A DNA stretch of 64,000 bases from Stratiolaelaps scimitus (GCA_019614645.1 JABWDB010000019.1:1038501-1102500), one strand, 5' to 3'. Shown: positions 34,989 to 50,044, numbered from the stretch's first letter. Program-made: numbers and translations. The notes: generated by a model from the sequence alone, not told the origin.

Positions 34989-37202
34989 GCCTCGATATTG
35001 TTGATTATATTTTATATATATATATGGAAATAAAGCTATACATATAACTGTTGGGTATTTGATTTAGAGTTACTTATCATATTAATTGTTTACTAAATTG
35101 TTGTTCTTCACCAAAGCGAATTTGACTATCAAGTGGGTAAAAATGACGAAAGCTTATTACATTGAAGAAGAATTGTATTTGTTTTTGTCTCTTTTCTCTA
35201 TAAACTCTCTCCCGCTTTCTATATTTTCAATATTTCCACGTACTTTTATGTTTGCAGCAAATCCTAACAGCGACAGAGACAACGTTTCCCATATGCACAA
35301 TGAATACAAGACAGTTAGCACAGGTGTCAAATGAAAATGGGCGCCACAGTTTGTTAAATTCGACGTGTACGAAATAATTGGGGAGTAGCGAATCTTTAGG
35401 AGCGGACGTCCTTGAGCAGCAAACCTACACTATTGAATCCTGCTTTGTCGCTGAACTACTAACTATGCAAATACAGCTACTTCGTACTGGATCGGGCGGT
35501 CTGGCAAGAAAGGAGCCTTTCAACTGGCACATTCACCTCTGACCAATAGCCTTGGGAGAAACTGCGGTAAAAGGCTTAAATTGACGATCGTGTCCACTAT
35601 TGAAACCTATATCAGGCTGAACTATCTGGTATTTTTTGTTTGACAAGAGGATAGTTTGACTCATGGCAACGTAATTGTCATTATAACCCGCACAAGGATC
35701 AGGCGGCTGTCGCCACTGCTACCGAACAGCGTCATATATGTCCGTCCACATTGGGCCACTTTAAACGGCTGTTGACAGCCATGGTTAAACACTACTTCAG
35801 ACCGGTCTCCACACAATGAAGATGTATTGGACCTTCATTTTGTGGGTACAGGGCACTGCCACCTTTTCCAACCTAACCTATAATGGGTTTGGGCAGGTGC
35901 GTTCTAACCTTGTATAATTTCCGTTTTGTCCTATTCCTAAGTGCTCCCCACGATTGGACTTCACACTTCAAACTAATTATACCTCTATTGCTCAGCGGGT
36001 ATTTCTGGCAGTTTGACACAATATATTCTTGGGTACAACATCTGTGTAACAACATTATATTCACACTCCACTCTGGGACAAAGAAGGCAGAAGAAGGCAG
36101 TCTCTGATACGGACCGGCAGCGCGGCGAGCAAACGCCATACGGGATGACACAGAAAATCTCTCTCGTTGTTGTTTCCATTCGATGTGCATTCGTTCACTA
36201 TATTGACTATAATACAATCAATCACATGGATCACGTTGACAGCGGTGCTCACAAACTACAGGGGAGAATATTGTATAGAATTGATCAATATGACATTACG
36301 ACAAAGTATTGTAGCAAGCAATAATAATTACCTCGAAACCGAAGGAGTCCAAAAATGTTGTAACAAAACATCGCATACTCGCGTTCTCCGAGCGTTGGCC
36401 AACCTGTGAATTAGACATCATCGTCGTAATTAAATTTCCCATAATGTACTACTGCAAATGAACACTCGTCACGGGTTCCTTTTCAACGGAGCTTCGGCGT
36501 CCGTAACAAACTCTACAACAGAATGTTGCTGTCCACTTTCAATGGACTCCATTGTTCAATATAGACCATTGCAAGCAATCGTAGGCAAGTGAAGCCCCCT
36601 AATCGACTGATTAGGTTTCCGCACAAAGGCAATAAGTATTTGGCTAATTAGATGTAGCTTCGCTCGATTCACTTTGCGACAGCTACGACTCCCGTGGGGA
36701 TCTATTGTTTCAGTGCATGCTTTTGAAAATCACCGATATGTTTTTTGCCCGTGCTTCTTACTGCACCATGCAACACTCGCAGTCGGCACAGCGGTGAACT
36801 GGGTATACTACGCATTCAGCATAAGCAATTGGCGGCTTGGTGAGGTTGCCAAGTACGATTGGTAATAAGCGTAATAATGATAATAATAGATTTAGTAGCG
36901 GCCTGCTTGAGATCGTCTGAACGACGGATCGATTATGTTGTCGTTGATCAACGGAACATACGAGCTCAGAATTAGCTGGTAATACTTTTCAAACAAATGG
37001 CTACAGGCGTCCCCAACTTTAGCCTATACTACCAAACGTACGGGAGTTGACAAGCTGTTTAGTGACTTCGAAAGGTTTTTATTGATCAACGCTCAATATT
37101 GTAGTCGCGCCATCTCGTAGACGAGTGCTATCACCGCTTCTCATGTTAGAGAAGTCCGGTCATTCATCAAATCATTTCGACAAGATCTCATCAAATTTTC
37201 TG

Positions 37203-37260
37203 GCTGACTCTCAGCCAACATTTAACGTCCACGGTACAACTGCTTTTAGCATTGCATTTC
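37203..37260 (-). mobile_element. SINE family A, 3' fragment
   Basis: The plus strand reads CTCAGCCAACATTTAACGTC, then CACGGTAC and a degraded continuation, matching the 3' end of the 12.7 kb SINE in the same orientation. The tRNA-like head is absent, so the copy is 5'-truncated. Confidence 0.6.
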
Positions 37261-39199
37261 GACAACATCTAGACATTCAAAATGACCTACGTTCGAGTAG
37301 CAGATTATTATATGTCTGGCCAGACAAACGAGAAGTCAAGCCGAACAATACAAATTCACCAGTCGCTGTTGCAACGAACATGGATGATGTACAAATACAC
37401 AGTCATTACAACGATAATTGCGTCTTTGGCGTAATAGGCGTCAGGCGCAGCAAACAAAGCCAGCCGTTGTTTTTCAACAAAAAATCCAAAACAATGAAAC
37501 ACTACAGTAATTATCATGCTCGCTATGAAGTGGACGTCATTCGGAGCGCGTCATGATGATTCGCTTGACGATTTGCCCTCGTCCGGGCAATTCATGTCCT
37601 GCAACACCTGCAGTCGTACAAAAGGCGATGCCAACACTGCCTACCTGCACGATTGCATGCTGATAAAGAGAGTTGTTCGCATCGCGTATAGATTCCATCC
37701 CAATTGGCTGTGCCCGGATGGGTTTTGGGCGGATAGACAAAAGCACTACAGATGAAAGCGAGTCATGCTGATATATTTCACTTTGGAGTCGTTGTAATGC
37801 TAACACAAAAAACAACCTATTAACATTAACCGGAAAGAAAAATACAACCCGTATGGTTGTATAAATAATAAATATAAAGTAGGAGTGGGTTTCTCATAAT
37901 ATTAATTTCGTTACCAAATACGAAGAATACCATTGCTGTGGTATCGTGTAGAACATTGTGCTTATATACATGCTGTGTGTGGGTGTGCGTTTGTGTGTAG
38001 AAAAATTGCAACCAGCCAAGATTGTCACGCGCTTATGTATTTTATACTTGTTTGTTTTCTTTTGTCAAGTTATTATCACAGCTATTTGCGGGTACGATAC
38101 CATGTCGTACACGTTGAAACACAAGCCTCACTCCGAGTGCTATCGTATTCACTGTGCCAAACTTTGTTCGTTGTCTGTTTATTGACTTATGGTCCAACCG
38201 CAGTTAGGCGTATCCATCCAAAGGAACCTCTATCAACATGTAGTTTCCAAACTGCGATACGATCAACCTGAGATCTCCCACTTAAACAATCTCCCAGCAA
38301 AACGACGACGTGTCCTCTATTGCACCATCAGTACTGCCACTAGCTAGTGTACCACAGTACAGTCTACATCGTCCCCGGAGGCACTTCTCCCTTCAGTGTC
38401 CGTTCGTATAAATGCGTCCGGAGCACGAGATTTACGAGAAATGCATCCGTCGCAAGCATGTGCGCCAGCCACGTGAGTATGATAGCCTATCGCCGGCGTG
38501 TATTTCTATACGCGATGGTTATTAAACATTCAAATGTGCTATGACATTCTACGTGCGTTTCTACTATATATATATATATAGATATATATATATATATATA
38601 TGGTAGCAACGTTATATTGTTTGTTTTGTCTACTATATTCTGTTGATGGGTGAAAAGTTATCTGTTATATTTGTTGTATTTATTGTTGCATTGACTTAAA
38701 ACAAGCCTAGGTGTCCAGCTCGGAAGGTCTGACGAAAGCCTCCATCATTCTCTGTTTACTGTTCAGCCAAAGTTGAAGACGTTTTCCGAACCCGAGTTCT
38801 GTTTTCTTTCATAGGGAATATCAGTGTGACGAATACCCATTGAAAAATGGGGCCTGTCCCTCGCTGTGCAGAGAGGCAATGCCATCGCCTTCCGGATGGA
38901 CGAGAAACATGATAGACGAACTGGAGTGGTAGAGTCGCTCTACTCTGGCCTCGTTGGTATAGTTGAATGCTAAAACAGATACACATCTACAGAGCCGGCT
39001 ATCGTCTACCTATGCCCCTTCATAGCGGTTTACCACGCGACGCCATAAAAGTAATCAGTATGCTTTGGTTACTCTGGTGATGCGCAGTCTGGGTTGATGA
39101 GAAAATCCTTTTTCCACCAAACCATCTGCCAGTTCTCTCGGCAAAATGGAGCAAGAATTGTAAGTACACAACAATTTCGTTTCCACAACTCGAGTGGTT

Positions 39200-41640
39200 T
39201 CAGCATTTTAAGAGAGGGAGCGAGAAAGCGAGAAGATAGCGCCGGGACGGAAGCGAGTGCTGAGGCACAAATGAACCGCCAGGTTATCTGGCTTGGCTGT
39301 CCCATGGCTAGGGTGCTGCCGGCCGTGCAAACGCCACCGGTGCAAGGCATTACGGGATGAGCACTTGGTGTTCCGTACTCTGTGTGCGCTGCTCGCAGTG
39401 GGCCACGTTCATGGCGGCTGGCCCTCTACTGCTCGAACGAACGAAGGCGGGCAGGGAGAGTGTTGGCACTCGCAGAGCGAGCAACGTCGAGCACCAACCG
39501 GGGACTCACTGCTTCGGTCGGTCCGCCGTCCGCCCGCCCGCCCGTGCGTATGCTACAATATCCACTCGACGTCGCTTGAACCACCTGAGCCCTTCTCGTA
39601 AGAACTTGCCAGCAGGCTGGGCGTTCTCAAGGGAATCAACAATCCCTCGTTGGGCGTTCAACGATGAAGGCTCCAATCCGCCGACGAGGGGCTGAGCGGT
39701 CCGGGTTTCGGACTTGGGCGCGCAGCCCAAGAAGCAGACACTACCCGGCCTAACCAAAGCAAGTTGAGTTTAAGTCCGAACCACTCACACAGCTTAGCTG
39801 ATGGAGTTAGCCTGCTGTCGTTGCTCACGGTCTCACCGTCGGACTGAAACGTATCAGCCGGGAGGAATCCGATTCCAAGGGTCCCGTTCGCCCGAGTTGA
39901 CAACGACGAATTGGTTGGTAACCGGGGACCCCTGAGAGGGGCGGGGTGAGGAGTAAGCGAGAGGCGGATGCGACCGATGCGCAGCCAGCAAGCCCTCGAG
40001 AAAAGATCGTTCTGGCTTAGTGGGGTTGGCGATATGTGGGTTCTGGGGATTGTGAGAGGAGTAAAATAAAATGGGCTTCAAAGCAGGTTTTCCGCTTTTG
40101 TAGTTTCACCCGCTGCCGTCGCTGTCCAACGATTCTTCACACATTTGTCTCACTTACCCAGCAGACGGCAAAGGGGGAGGTACAGGTCCGGGCACCGACG
40201 CCGCCGTGGACGATCCAGGGGCTTCTGCTTGGCTCGAGCCAACCACTCTCTCGAAGAACGACTCTTAACGGGGCGCGGTTGACACCCGCCAACAGACAGA
40301 CAGAAGCAGCCCTGACGGACGCACGGACCACGGAGACCACGGAAGACCAGCCGCTACAGAATGGAGGCAGGAAAAAACGCCCACAGAAATGTGAGCGCAG
40401 CAAAACCCGGGGGTGGTAGAGCGGCGTCTGCAGCCTGATTTGCTCCACTTGGTCCCTGAGCTATAGGTCCGTTGGGTGTTTCAATTTTCGTCCTACACTT
40501 TCTCTATGGTCCTCGTGTCTCTTGGATCCTTCATTGATAATACTCTCGGCCTTATTACGATCTATACGCGAATAGGGAAACTGAAGGCCCGGGTCCGCAA
40601 GCTATCTTCGTCTCGGAGCAGGCAGAAAAAAAAAGGGGAGAGATTCATGAAGACGAACCTTCTGTCAAGTTCAGCTGTCACCCGAAATGTTTCGTCTACT
40701 TCACACCTCACTCTGCTTCTCCACTTTCTCACATCTTCATCAGCATTGCCGTAACACAGCCCGTTTACCAGCTCAAGCAACGGCTTAATCTGCTTGCTTT
40801 GAATTGTCTGATCACAAATTCGCACGCGCACACATGGTCACGCACCGCCACCCAGCATCCGTAGCACAAGCCCCTGCGTAAAGCTGCTATTCGCCGCTGA
40901 CGAGCCAATTGACGAGAACACACTTGGCTCTGTTGTCAGCTATTCGAACAGAACTGCGACAAACGGTTCCCGAACGTCCAACGTGGGCAAGAACAGCCCG
41001 AGGCCATCCAAGCGGGAATCGAATATAACGTTATTGATGGCGACACTAACAGAGAGAGAGAGAGAGAGAGCGAGACGGGAGGGGCCACTCGCGCGCGTGC
41101 CCCCATGTGTACGATGCGGAGATTCTCTCCCTCTCATAGGCCACCACCATCATTCGCAGCCAGGCGGTCATTGTCGTCGTGGAAGCTTGGCCGCTTCCCG
41201 GCTGAGGCAGGCATCATTTCGCTTTTGCCCTTGCACGAGCAGCTACGAGCCAACGACGGTCGAACGGCGACGACGAGGACGACGAGGACAACTAGCACCG
41301 TATGCCACTTGCCGGCCGTAGCTAGGCTGGCGTGATGGCAGCTGAATCGATATTGGAGAGCTGCCGAACCGATCCATGTGCTGTCGAACCACGGTTGGCT
41401 GTGCGTCCGAGTGCTAACTGTGTTAAGCTAGCAGCAGTGGTCGTAGCAGTGATAGCGACGGATGCGACGGAAGGAGACCGTCGCGTTTGGGCGGGGTTTG
41501 GCAAGGCCGGACGAAACCGCTCTTGGCGCACGCAAACCTCGTATACCTCGCCTACGAGATGCCTGTACGGGGAGTGCCTTCTGCGCTACTGGCGATCTGC
41601 CTCTCTAGCCAGCTGGCTAGGCTAAGCCGGTGGCTATTTG
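39200..41640. promoter_or_regulatory. GC-rich candidate promoter region
   Basis: Locally high GC and CpG, a GA repeat at 41051-41070 and absence of coding resemblance. It lies upstream of the kinesin-13 coding exons, so it may be the promoter or first-exon region of that gene. Composition is the only support. Confidence 0.3.
41051..41070. repeat. (GA)10 microsatellite in GC-rich region
   Basis: AGAGAG run of 20 bases inside the GC-rich 39.2-41.6 kb interval. GA repeats are GAGA-factor-like sites in arthropod promoters, which fits but does not prove promoter function. Confidence 0.9.
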
Positions 41641-44600
41641 GCGGTCTGCCACGTTGAATCTGATTCGCGGAACCGAGTGTGGAGCACGTTGAAGATAAAC
41701 AAGTCGTTGAGCTGTTTGTTTTTAGTATGAGCATAACATGGTCATAGAGATTGTCGCGGTGGCTGTGAATGTTTAGTAGATTGGATAGCGTGCTATGTAC
41801 ATATGGTCGTGTGGGGGCGGTGCAGGTATTATTACGGTTGGGGCCGCAATATGCAGACAGGATGATTAAACGTTGCTGTCCAGTTGTAGCTGTATGAGTT
41901 GGTCACTAACAGTTAGTAGCGGGAAAAAAAAGATAGGAAGTTACTTAAGTACGGAACGCATATATTTAGCAAATGAATGACGTTTAGTCAGTTATAGAAT
42001 AGAGGTCTGTATGTATGTCGAGTTCGATACATATGTATGTGGGTGTGGGTGTGTGTGTATATAGAATATGTAAATCTGTCTACGAGACCCTCCTACAACA
42101 ATGATCTATGGACAATCTGGACAATAATGTATGGGCGTACCTTGGAAGCAATTTGCATCAAGAATCTAGCTCACTAAATGGACGCAGCCGCCGTTCAATA
42201 TATTATACCAAACAGTTTACACAGCAAGTTAGCAAGTTAGTAGCCGTCTCTTTTCGTTGGTTTTGCTTGACCCAATGATGAAAGATACACATATTCCTAA
42301 ATGCCTTGTTATACACGTCCGTCCACTAACTCCTCTGTACCGCCCCCCAGTCACTGACACTCGGCTTCATCGTGTGGCGGTATAAGGAACTACGGGCAGA
42401 ACGCGGTCATAGGGGGGGGGGGTGAGACGAAGGGGCATGGGTAACCCGGCGGCGGTGGCTGTGGATGGTCGAAAACAAACATTGTCTCCCTCTCACTGAC
42501 ATCCACCCGGATCCCGAAGTGCACCAAGGCGCAACGGGAGAAGAAGCAAGCAAACACAAACAGCAGGTTACGACCAGACGACAATGGAGTTAGGTGACGC
42601 TCATCGCAAGACGAAGTGCACACAGGACCGTAGCAGCAGCATCCGCAAGAGGTTCAGGTCTGGTCCAACCGTCTTGATGCTGAGTCGAAGGGAGCAGTCA
42701 TCGCTGAGCAGGAACAGCCCTCGACGGTCAACGGGCCGCTTTGAGAAAGGCTGTCGAAGCAAAAGTATCTGCTCCGTCCGCCTATCCGAGGGTCAGCACA
42801 TTGCTGCTAACCTCGTCGGCCAAACGGCGGCCAGCTCGGTTCAAGGCTTTCCGGCATTGACGGTGTGTCAGTGTATTGCGGGTGCTTCTCCCTGGCAGGC
42901 TGTCCGTAGCGGAGCGAAGGCGGTTGGAGATCGCAACGAAGCTTCCAGGTCACCAGGTTGAGGCTTGAGAAACGCTAAAAAATAAGTGATGCAGCCTGGA
43001 CGCTAGCTCGAGTAATCTGTGTTAGAGAAAAATGAAGAAACATTCCTTCGAGGCAACGACAAGATTTTTGCAAGAAGAAGCCATCGAAAACTCAGTTATT
43101 CTATTCTACTCAGTTATTCAACAGAAATGCCGCTACTGCTGCCATTTCTGTTGTATTGTCAATCTGCTGCTTGCCAACCAAGCCAAACGGGAGAGGAAAC
43201 GATCAGTCAGCAGGCCAACCCTGAGAAGATCAGATGAACGAATGAATAAATGAGTGCTTAGACGAGCTCGAATCAATTAGGTTATGGCCATATCCTCGAA
43301 AGCGAACTGCTCTGTTCCTCCTAGATCTCGGCCCAATCCGGTTTATCCCAATCCTAATGGTCACCCTCACTGGAGTTTAGTAGGCAAGCCTGATAGGGTG
43401 GTGGACCAGCTAGCATACCCTTTATTGCATATCATGCTTCATATAGCCCATGCCAGTTTCTAAAGTCGGTTCATGTAAGTCCATGCACGTTAAATGCAAG
43501 CAAAGAGAACAACCGCCAATTGCCGAGTAGTTATTGAATTGGTAGAATATGGAGTTTCAGTCAAACTTATCAGATCTCTCTTCGGCCGCGAACAGGACTG
43601 ATCGAGTCTTAGATATCCCTAACAACTTGACAGCGTCCACTGTATAATGTCCGTTCAAACGAAAAATTACTAGACATTCGTTACGTCACGCATGAGGAGT
43701 ATACTGTTTTAGGCCACCTCAGGTATTACAAAGGCGAAGAGCTGTGCTGATAGCCTATGACTTGTTGCACAGTATGGGTATTTCAAAAGGTAATAAATGT
43801 ATGAAGGGTCTCTCTCTCTCTCACGCAATCTGAACTATTCATAATAGTTTTCCGGGAAGCTATTGACGCATCTCTTATAGCTGAATATTAATTACGAAGC
43901 ATAATTGTCTGTGGGGTATAGAACTGACAGACATGCATTGGCACAAACAGTCATTGATATTGTCGCATTGCAAAGCGTTATTGTCTACTACGCCCCAGGT
44001 GCAGCAGCGTGCTAATTACTAACCGGATCAGACTTCTCTCTTGTCTAAGTCTGTCTCTTGTTATTCGGGAACTAGACTGTACCTCACACAAACACACCAC
44101 ATAATGTCCAGCTGTGCCGTCCGCCCGTACACGAGAGACATCTGGTCAGATTTCTGAATCTCGTTAAAATCTGATCCTCCTCCATTACGTTGCAATGCAC
44201 TAGAATCGTGTGACCAATCACTCAATCAGACGCTGCTGAGCACACCGAACGTTGAACTGGCCGGCTCGACGAGACTCCGGATACTGAACAGCACGACAAG
44301 CATGTTTAGGTAGACACCGGCGGACGCCGCTGGGTGGTCACACACTTCGAAGGACACATAGCACATTCGCATCTCTTTGGGCGTTTGCGAAAATCAGGAA
44401 ATGTTCGGAGTCGACTGTCGCCCGGCACGGCATCAGCCCTGCACGCCTCTGACGCCTGATTCATTGAGGCAGGGGCGAATAGGCATGTATTGTTGGCTAG
44501 AATGGTTGCCTTATAGAGCGACAACAGGAAGACGCGACGGGTAGCATCAGCCTTCCGCTACAAGGACCGAGACACGCTATAGCAGTTCGACTGCCTGGCG

Positions 44601-45779
44601 TATTTCTGGCCAGGGGGACTTGAGCGGGAGGCACCCACTACTCCACTGAACTACTTCGGGATAAGGCTAATATAGAGACTCGATTTTGCTTTGCGTCCCG
44701 TGGCCATCCCTCGTGCCGTAACGCGTTCATGTGAGCGTGGCTTGCGTACTTTCCGGGTTCGCCGACCTCGCTGCTTCTCCCACTGCCAGCGCTCAATTGG
44801 TCATCGATCTCGGTTCTATTCGGGTAGTAGCGTACACGAGGAGGTGGGGGCGGGCTGAGGCGCTGGCGTTCGCCAGGATTAGCACGCGCGCACCATGTCG
44901 AAACTGTTCGGCTTCGCTTGGCTAACATTTAAAACTGGTCGATCCCCAATAGTCGAATATAGTATCATGGATGTTTAAGACCATTTTAAACAACAAAAAA
45001 AACGAAAAACAAAAACTAGCACCAACATGGGAAAGCACGTCCGGAGAACCCTAAACAGCATAATGCATACAGTGATGCGACCATCAGCGATCACCTATGC
45101 TATCGGAATCAAACACGAAACGGTGTCAGTAGTATTGTGGATGAATTCGAATACTGCTTAATATACAATTGTGCATGGCGACAAACCGATGCCCACTGCG
45201 AATTGGAATATGCTGCATCTTTTTGGGAGAACAATGGCATTGCACTGCCTCAGAGCAGGTACACAAAATGATTAATTTCCTCTCTCTCGCCACACATCGA
45301 TGGTGGATGATATCTAATATATGCACGGCACGACTCGGCGTGTTTATTCGCCTACCTGCTCGTTCTACCTGGCGTTCTATCTATTTACCTTGCACGTTAG
45401 CCCCTACAGAGTAACAAAACAATTACGGTGATTAGGATCTCTATCGATGACTACTTCGTGTCTATCCGGGAGTCCCAGCGGGGAATAGCGACTTCAACCG
45501 CGTTGTCATTCAAGCTACACGGCAAACATATTCAGTGCCTGACGCGTAAAGGGACCCCGTTCAAGGAATCGCCGTCATACAACGTTCAAGAAGCCTCAAC
45601 AGTTCTGCAGTTCTGATCGAGCTTAAGTTCACGTGATAAAAAAAAATCCTTAACATGCGTATTGGCACATCGTCACTAGCCATTTACACCGTGATTATTG
45701 TAATTATTCAGTTAAATGATCATCGCCACCATTATCATGAATATTTTAGGTCAAACCTTAAAGTAAGTTTAGCCACCAG

Positions 45780-45930
45780 ACATCGAGAATCGAGCGGGAT
45801 TGGTTTGCAGGATTGGTGGCAGCAGAGATCCCGGTGCAGGGACAACAGGACTCATAAGAGAGCTTAAGCATTGTAAAATTGCAGCTCCTTTAATAAACCA
45901 ATAAAACCTTTACCTTTACCCCCCCCCCCA
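45780..45930 (+). mobile_element. SINE family B copy
   Basis: CATAAGAGAGCTTAAGCATT, then AAATTGCAGCTCCTTTAATA and AACCAATAAA, are shared, inverted, with 50045-50160. The upstream part (GCAGAGATCCCGGTGCAGG) looks like a decayed tRNA B-box region. It ends in TTTACCTTTACC and a C run. Confidence 0.6.
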
Positions 45931-48334
45931 TTGATTATATGAATAAAGCAAATAGACGCACTACCGGTTTCGTATCTCGACTAAATAAATATATTAATAT
46001 ATATTGCTGTATATAACACGAGCTTTGTGTTGTGCCTAAACTAAGGGAAAACACTAAACCATGTCAAAGATGAAGGCTAAGCTGAAGTTAACACTGAGCA
46101 CAAACACATGGATTAGGCCATCGACGAAGAGGACCGAGGAGGAAATCATCCGTTCACGGAACAATCGATCGGTGGCGTGAGCTACCAGCGTGAAGAACAT
46201 TGACGTGGACAGTTGAGAGGACTAATTGTAATTATCTATATATACATCCTATATTTCATACAAAACTTGTGTGTGTGTTGTGTCAACAGTGCGACCCATG
46301 GCCTTTTCTCAACCAGAAACTTAACCAGTGGCCAAGTAACTGCGCCGTCTAGTACTATTTGTATACGGTAGGATATGGTGTATATACCACACTAAGATAA
46401 ATTGAACCCTTCGTGGAGCTTGGCAGGTTATCAACTCATCTTGGCCTGCCGTATCAGATATTGTTTGCTTGAGTGACTAAGCGTGAACTAAGGAAACTCA
46501 ATAACTTAGCTTAGTTTGCAAAGGCTCGTACATAATATATAATAATATAATATAGTAATAATAGGCTGTACTGCTTTCAAGTGCTCACTGCTATTGCTCT
46601 CGGGTGTGACAGTAGTGGCGGCTGTGCCGCGTATCACTCTGGTAGACCCCTTTGAACGTGGATTACCCCCCCCCCCTTGCAGAATCGAACAACTACAACT
46701 GTAGCAGTATGCCATAGAATAGCTCCGCCTCATGAGTCAGTTAATAAGTGCGCGCTCAAAAGAACGCAGTTCATACCCTGGCAATCCTCTCGCTTATTTC
46801 TGGCAACCAATACCGCTTTTGACGACCCCTTCAATAGATGCCAACACCTGCGGCTCGTTGCGAGAGCCGCAGCAGCATTTTTCTTTCACTACGTCGTCCT
46901 TGGCTTGTCTGTTCTTGTGCAGCCTTCTGGTGGCGGGAGGGACACACTCCAGTGCGGACCGCCTCCCTTTGTCAGGCGTCTTCCTACCCAACAACATCTC
47001 GCACAGGGTCAACTGTGCTTGTTCCATCCCCCTGGGCTCTAAGGCTGCACATGCCTGTGTTTGAGTCAGCTCATATGTTACGCCGGATGCACTCGTTGGT
47101 TGAAGGGGAAGAGGAAGGCTCGAGACCCGAGTTGGAGCTCTTGCGTAGTGGCCATATGTTGGACTTAAGGCTCGGCCTCGGACAGGAGCCAGAGGGCATC
47201 TAGGTCTATCAGGATGGGCGGACATGTCCGTTAGTCCTCCTTGGCCGTGGATATCAAGGCCTTCAACGACTGCAGGCAGAGAACGATCATAACTAGGAGA
47301 AATTGAACGCCAATTCTGGCGTCACTATATTACCATAGCTTCAATCTGATATTGGTGCTGATCACGCAGAACCAACAAATATATGCTCTCTATTAGTGTT
47401 AGAGCTCACTTAAGCATGGTAATCGACTCGTGTCGCGGGGCGGCTGATGGGAAGCCGTTGATTTCGGGTTTTACAGCCAATCAAAGATAGAAGGTGAGGT
47501 GTGGGTTGATCGTTCAACTTGGTGTTGGTTAAATTAATTCAGCATTAATTCTCCTATCGCATCCTATATTTCAAATAGACCGAAAGGCTACTTTAAAACG
47601 TAACTGAAAAGAGAGGCATATTGAAACGCGTTTCTTGTTTCGCCAATTCCAGCAATTCGCCTACCATGCACCAATTCGAGTACTGAAATAACGCTAAAAC
47701 TATAACAGAAAGCCTGGTCTATCATTGTCGCCGAAATCGGTCGCTAGTCGATGGTCGTTTCCCCTCCGTTGACGTTGACGAGGACCGGTCTCTAATGAGA
47801 GTTCACTGCATTCACTGGAAATGGCTTCGCCTTACTCAGGGATTAGCCAAGACAGCGGTCTGCACGCGTCTCCAACCGGCGAGTCCACGTAGCGCTGTGC
47901 CAACTATAGCAACCATATGTCACTGTCCTGAATCTATTTCAGCTCGCCTATTCGGTGCTAAAGTCCACTCAGAAGGCATTGGCCAACATGCCTGACTGGT
48001 ATCTTACCTTGGCTCCTCTTTTAGGTCAGGTCCTGTGGTAGATAAAACATCCAGAAATAGACAGAAAATTCTAGATGGGATCAGGTGTCGACATCCCACC
48101 TAGGTCATGCAAGCGGTATTGTTGCTGGATGCATACGTGTCGAGAGGATGGGACAGCTGCAACGAATTTGGCTGCCATATATATAGTTTGTAAAACTCCA
48201 CATTCGAATAATAGTAATGATCATCATTTAATTCATTGCCGGAAATATTTTGAAACGGATTCTAGTCAGTGCTATATATCTATGTTAAAAGGCAACACTA
48301 TCAAAATCTAATGCGTAGATTGAGTCCTCTGTGT

Positions 48335-48515
48335 CGAGTCCGGCAGACTAGTGCATTCGTGTGCACCTTGCAACCGGAGATGCGACACGTCGATGCACCC
48401 ATGGGCTCGGTCCTTACCGTTACACATCTGCATTTAAAGGGGTTTTCCGTCTTATGAAGCACTGCAAAAGCAATACCCTGGACGGGAAATGCTGGCTGAG
48501 CGTCAGCTGGAAAAC
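48335..48515 (+). mobile_element. SINE family A, diverged near-full copy
   Basis: Shares AGTGCATTCGTGTGCACC, a degenerate B box (GGGCTCGGTCC), TTTAAAGGGG, CGTCTTATGAAGCA and TGCTGGCTGAGCGTC in order with the other copies. Mutations in both promoter boxes mark it as old. Confidence 0.65.
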
Positions 48516-49469
48516 TCTTAGATTGTATTGCAACTCTTGAGCCACATATGACTGAGAGATTAGTTACGTAGGTTCATTTTGGGAGGCCTCTTATCTAGGC
48601 TCTTATGCCATTTTAATTACTCTATCATGTTTTCCCTTTATCATTCACAGGACAGATTAATTGACTTTGCTATACGTGTCTAATAAACATCACCGCGCTA
48701 TTATACACACTGAGATAGTGTAATTCATAACACGTGCAAACGTATGCATGTGCCCTATCGATGCATGAACATAAATTGGACCAGATGCAATTGCTCTCGT
48801 ATAGGTGGTGGACCGGTGCGAAGACACTTTGTCAGCTAGTCGCCCTCATTAGCCCTTATATCCGATACATGCCACTCTCACACACACACACAAATGAAGT
48901 TCACTGGGTTGTGTGGTGAACCGTATATTTATCAAGGACTGCACTAGGCTCCTCTGCCGGTGAGAGATCCGTCCAGATTGAGGGTCGCTGTTCTTATACG
49001 TGAAATATTCTATATAAGGCAGTGGGGCCGGTCAGAGGTTACTCTTGAGGAGGAACACTGAAATACACTGCAATCATCATAATGACTTTTGTTATCTCAG
49101 TGAGAAAAACAACATCTATTCGGGTCACATTGCAACATCAAAACGATCGTATTATCTGTATCAAGATAGAGCACGGGCCAAGCGGAGCAGGCATAGCCGG
49201 TGGTAGTGAGAGAAGGCGGGTGGAGATGTTATGTTCTACACGGCTCGTCGTTGATTAAGTAATATCTGGATAGTGCATTTCAATATAAGATTATGTTAGC
49301 AAGTCGAATATGCGTCCTTTCAGTTGGTGATTGATCCTACTTCAGCTGGTGGTGGCGTTTCCGAATTTATCTCTAACTCATCTACATATAGTTGTCGGTG
49401 TCTACTGTGGCTACCGGACATCGGCTGATGTGCGTTCGACAAAGTTGATAAAGATATAGTCTCCTTCGA

Positions 49470-49635
49470 GCTCGGCGGCGTGGTGCATTCGTGTACGCAT
49501 TGCAATCGGACACGTAGGTGCACGGGTTCGATACCCGCCGTTGCACATTTGCCTTCAAAGGGGTCCGTCTTATGGAACAATGCCAAAAACAGTTGTACCG
49601 AGGACATGAAATGTTTAAGGCTGCGTGTCAGCCTG
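49470..49635 (+). mobile_element. SINE family A, copy with best-preserved Pol III boxes
   Basis: Head GGCGGCGTGGTGCATTCG followed by B box GGGTTCGATACCC (49524-49536), then GTTGCACATTTGCCTTCAAA, CGTCTTATGGAACAATG and an eroded 3' end. The intact B box and acceptor-like stem make the tRNA origin plain. No clear target-site duplication was seen. Confidence 0.7.
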
Positions 49636-50044
49636 GAAAATCTACACTACAACAGTGCTAGAATGTGATAGCTATTTATCTATTCAAGTTTAAGTCGTTT
49701 AATAACTTAATCATTATTTGTGGTTTATTTTATTATTAGTATTATTATTATCATTATTTTGAGAGGAATACATTTTAGGAAACACCCGACTTTCAACACA
49801 TACGACCTTTACCCACGTATTAGCTAACCTAACGAGCTGATCGATTAAAACAATGCAAAATTCTCAGCCCTTGCACTGTATTGCTCCTCTACACGTGCTC
49901 ATATTAGGGCTATTATTCTGTGTTGATTACATAGATAGGTATAGCCATGCATCTGCGTGTACATGACGACGCTAGCTGCAACAGAAGCATGAACTCCCGG
50001 ATTTCCTTCGCGGCATCGTCAGACGACACCGCTCCGAGGGGTAA

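Noticed and set aside
46732..47225. Frames of 110-143 codons on both strands
   Set aside because: Mixed composition, no domain, no splice-consistent continuation.
49474..49545. Possible functional tRNA gene with intact B box
   Set aside because: It is the head of a repeated SINE; sister copies show the same non-tRNA 3' body, and no full cloverleaf forms.
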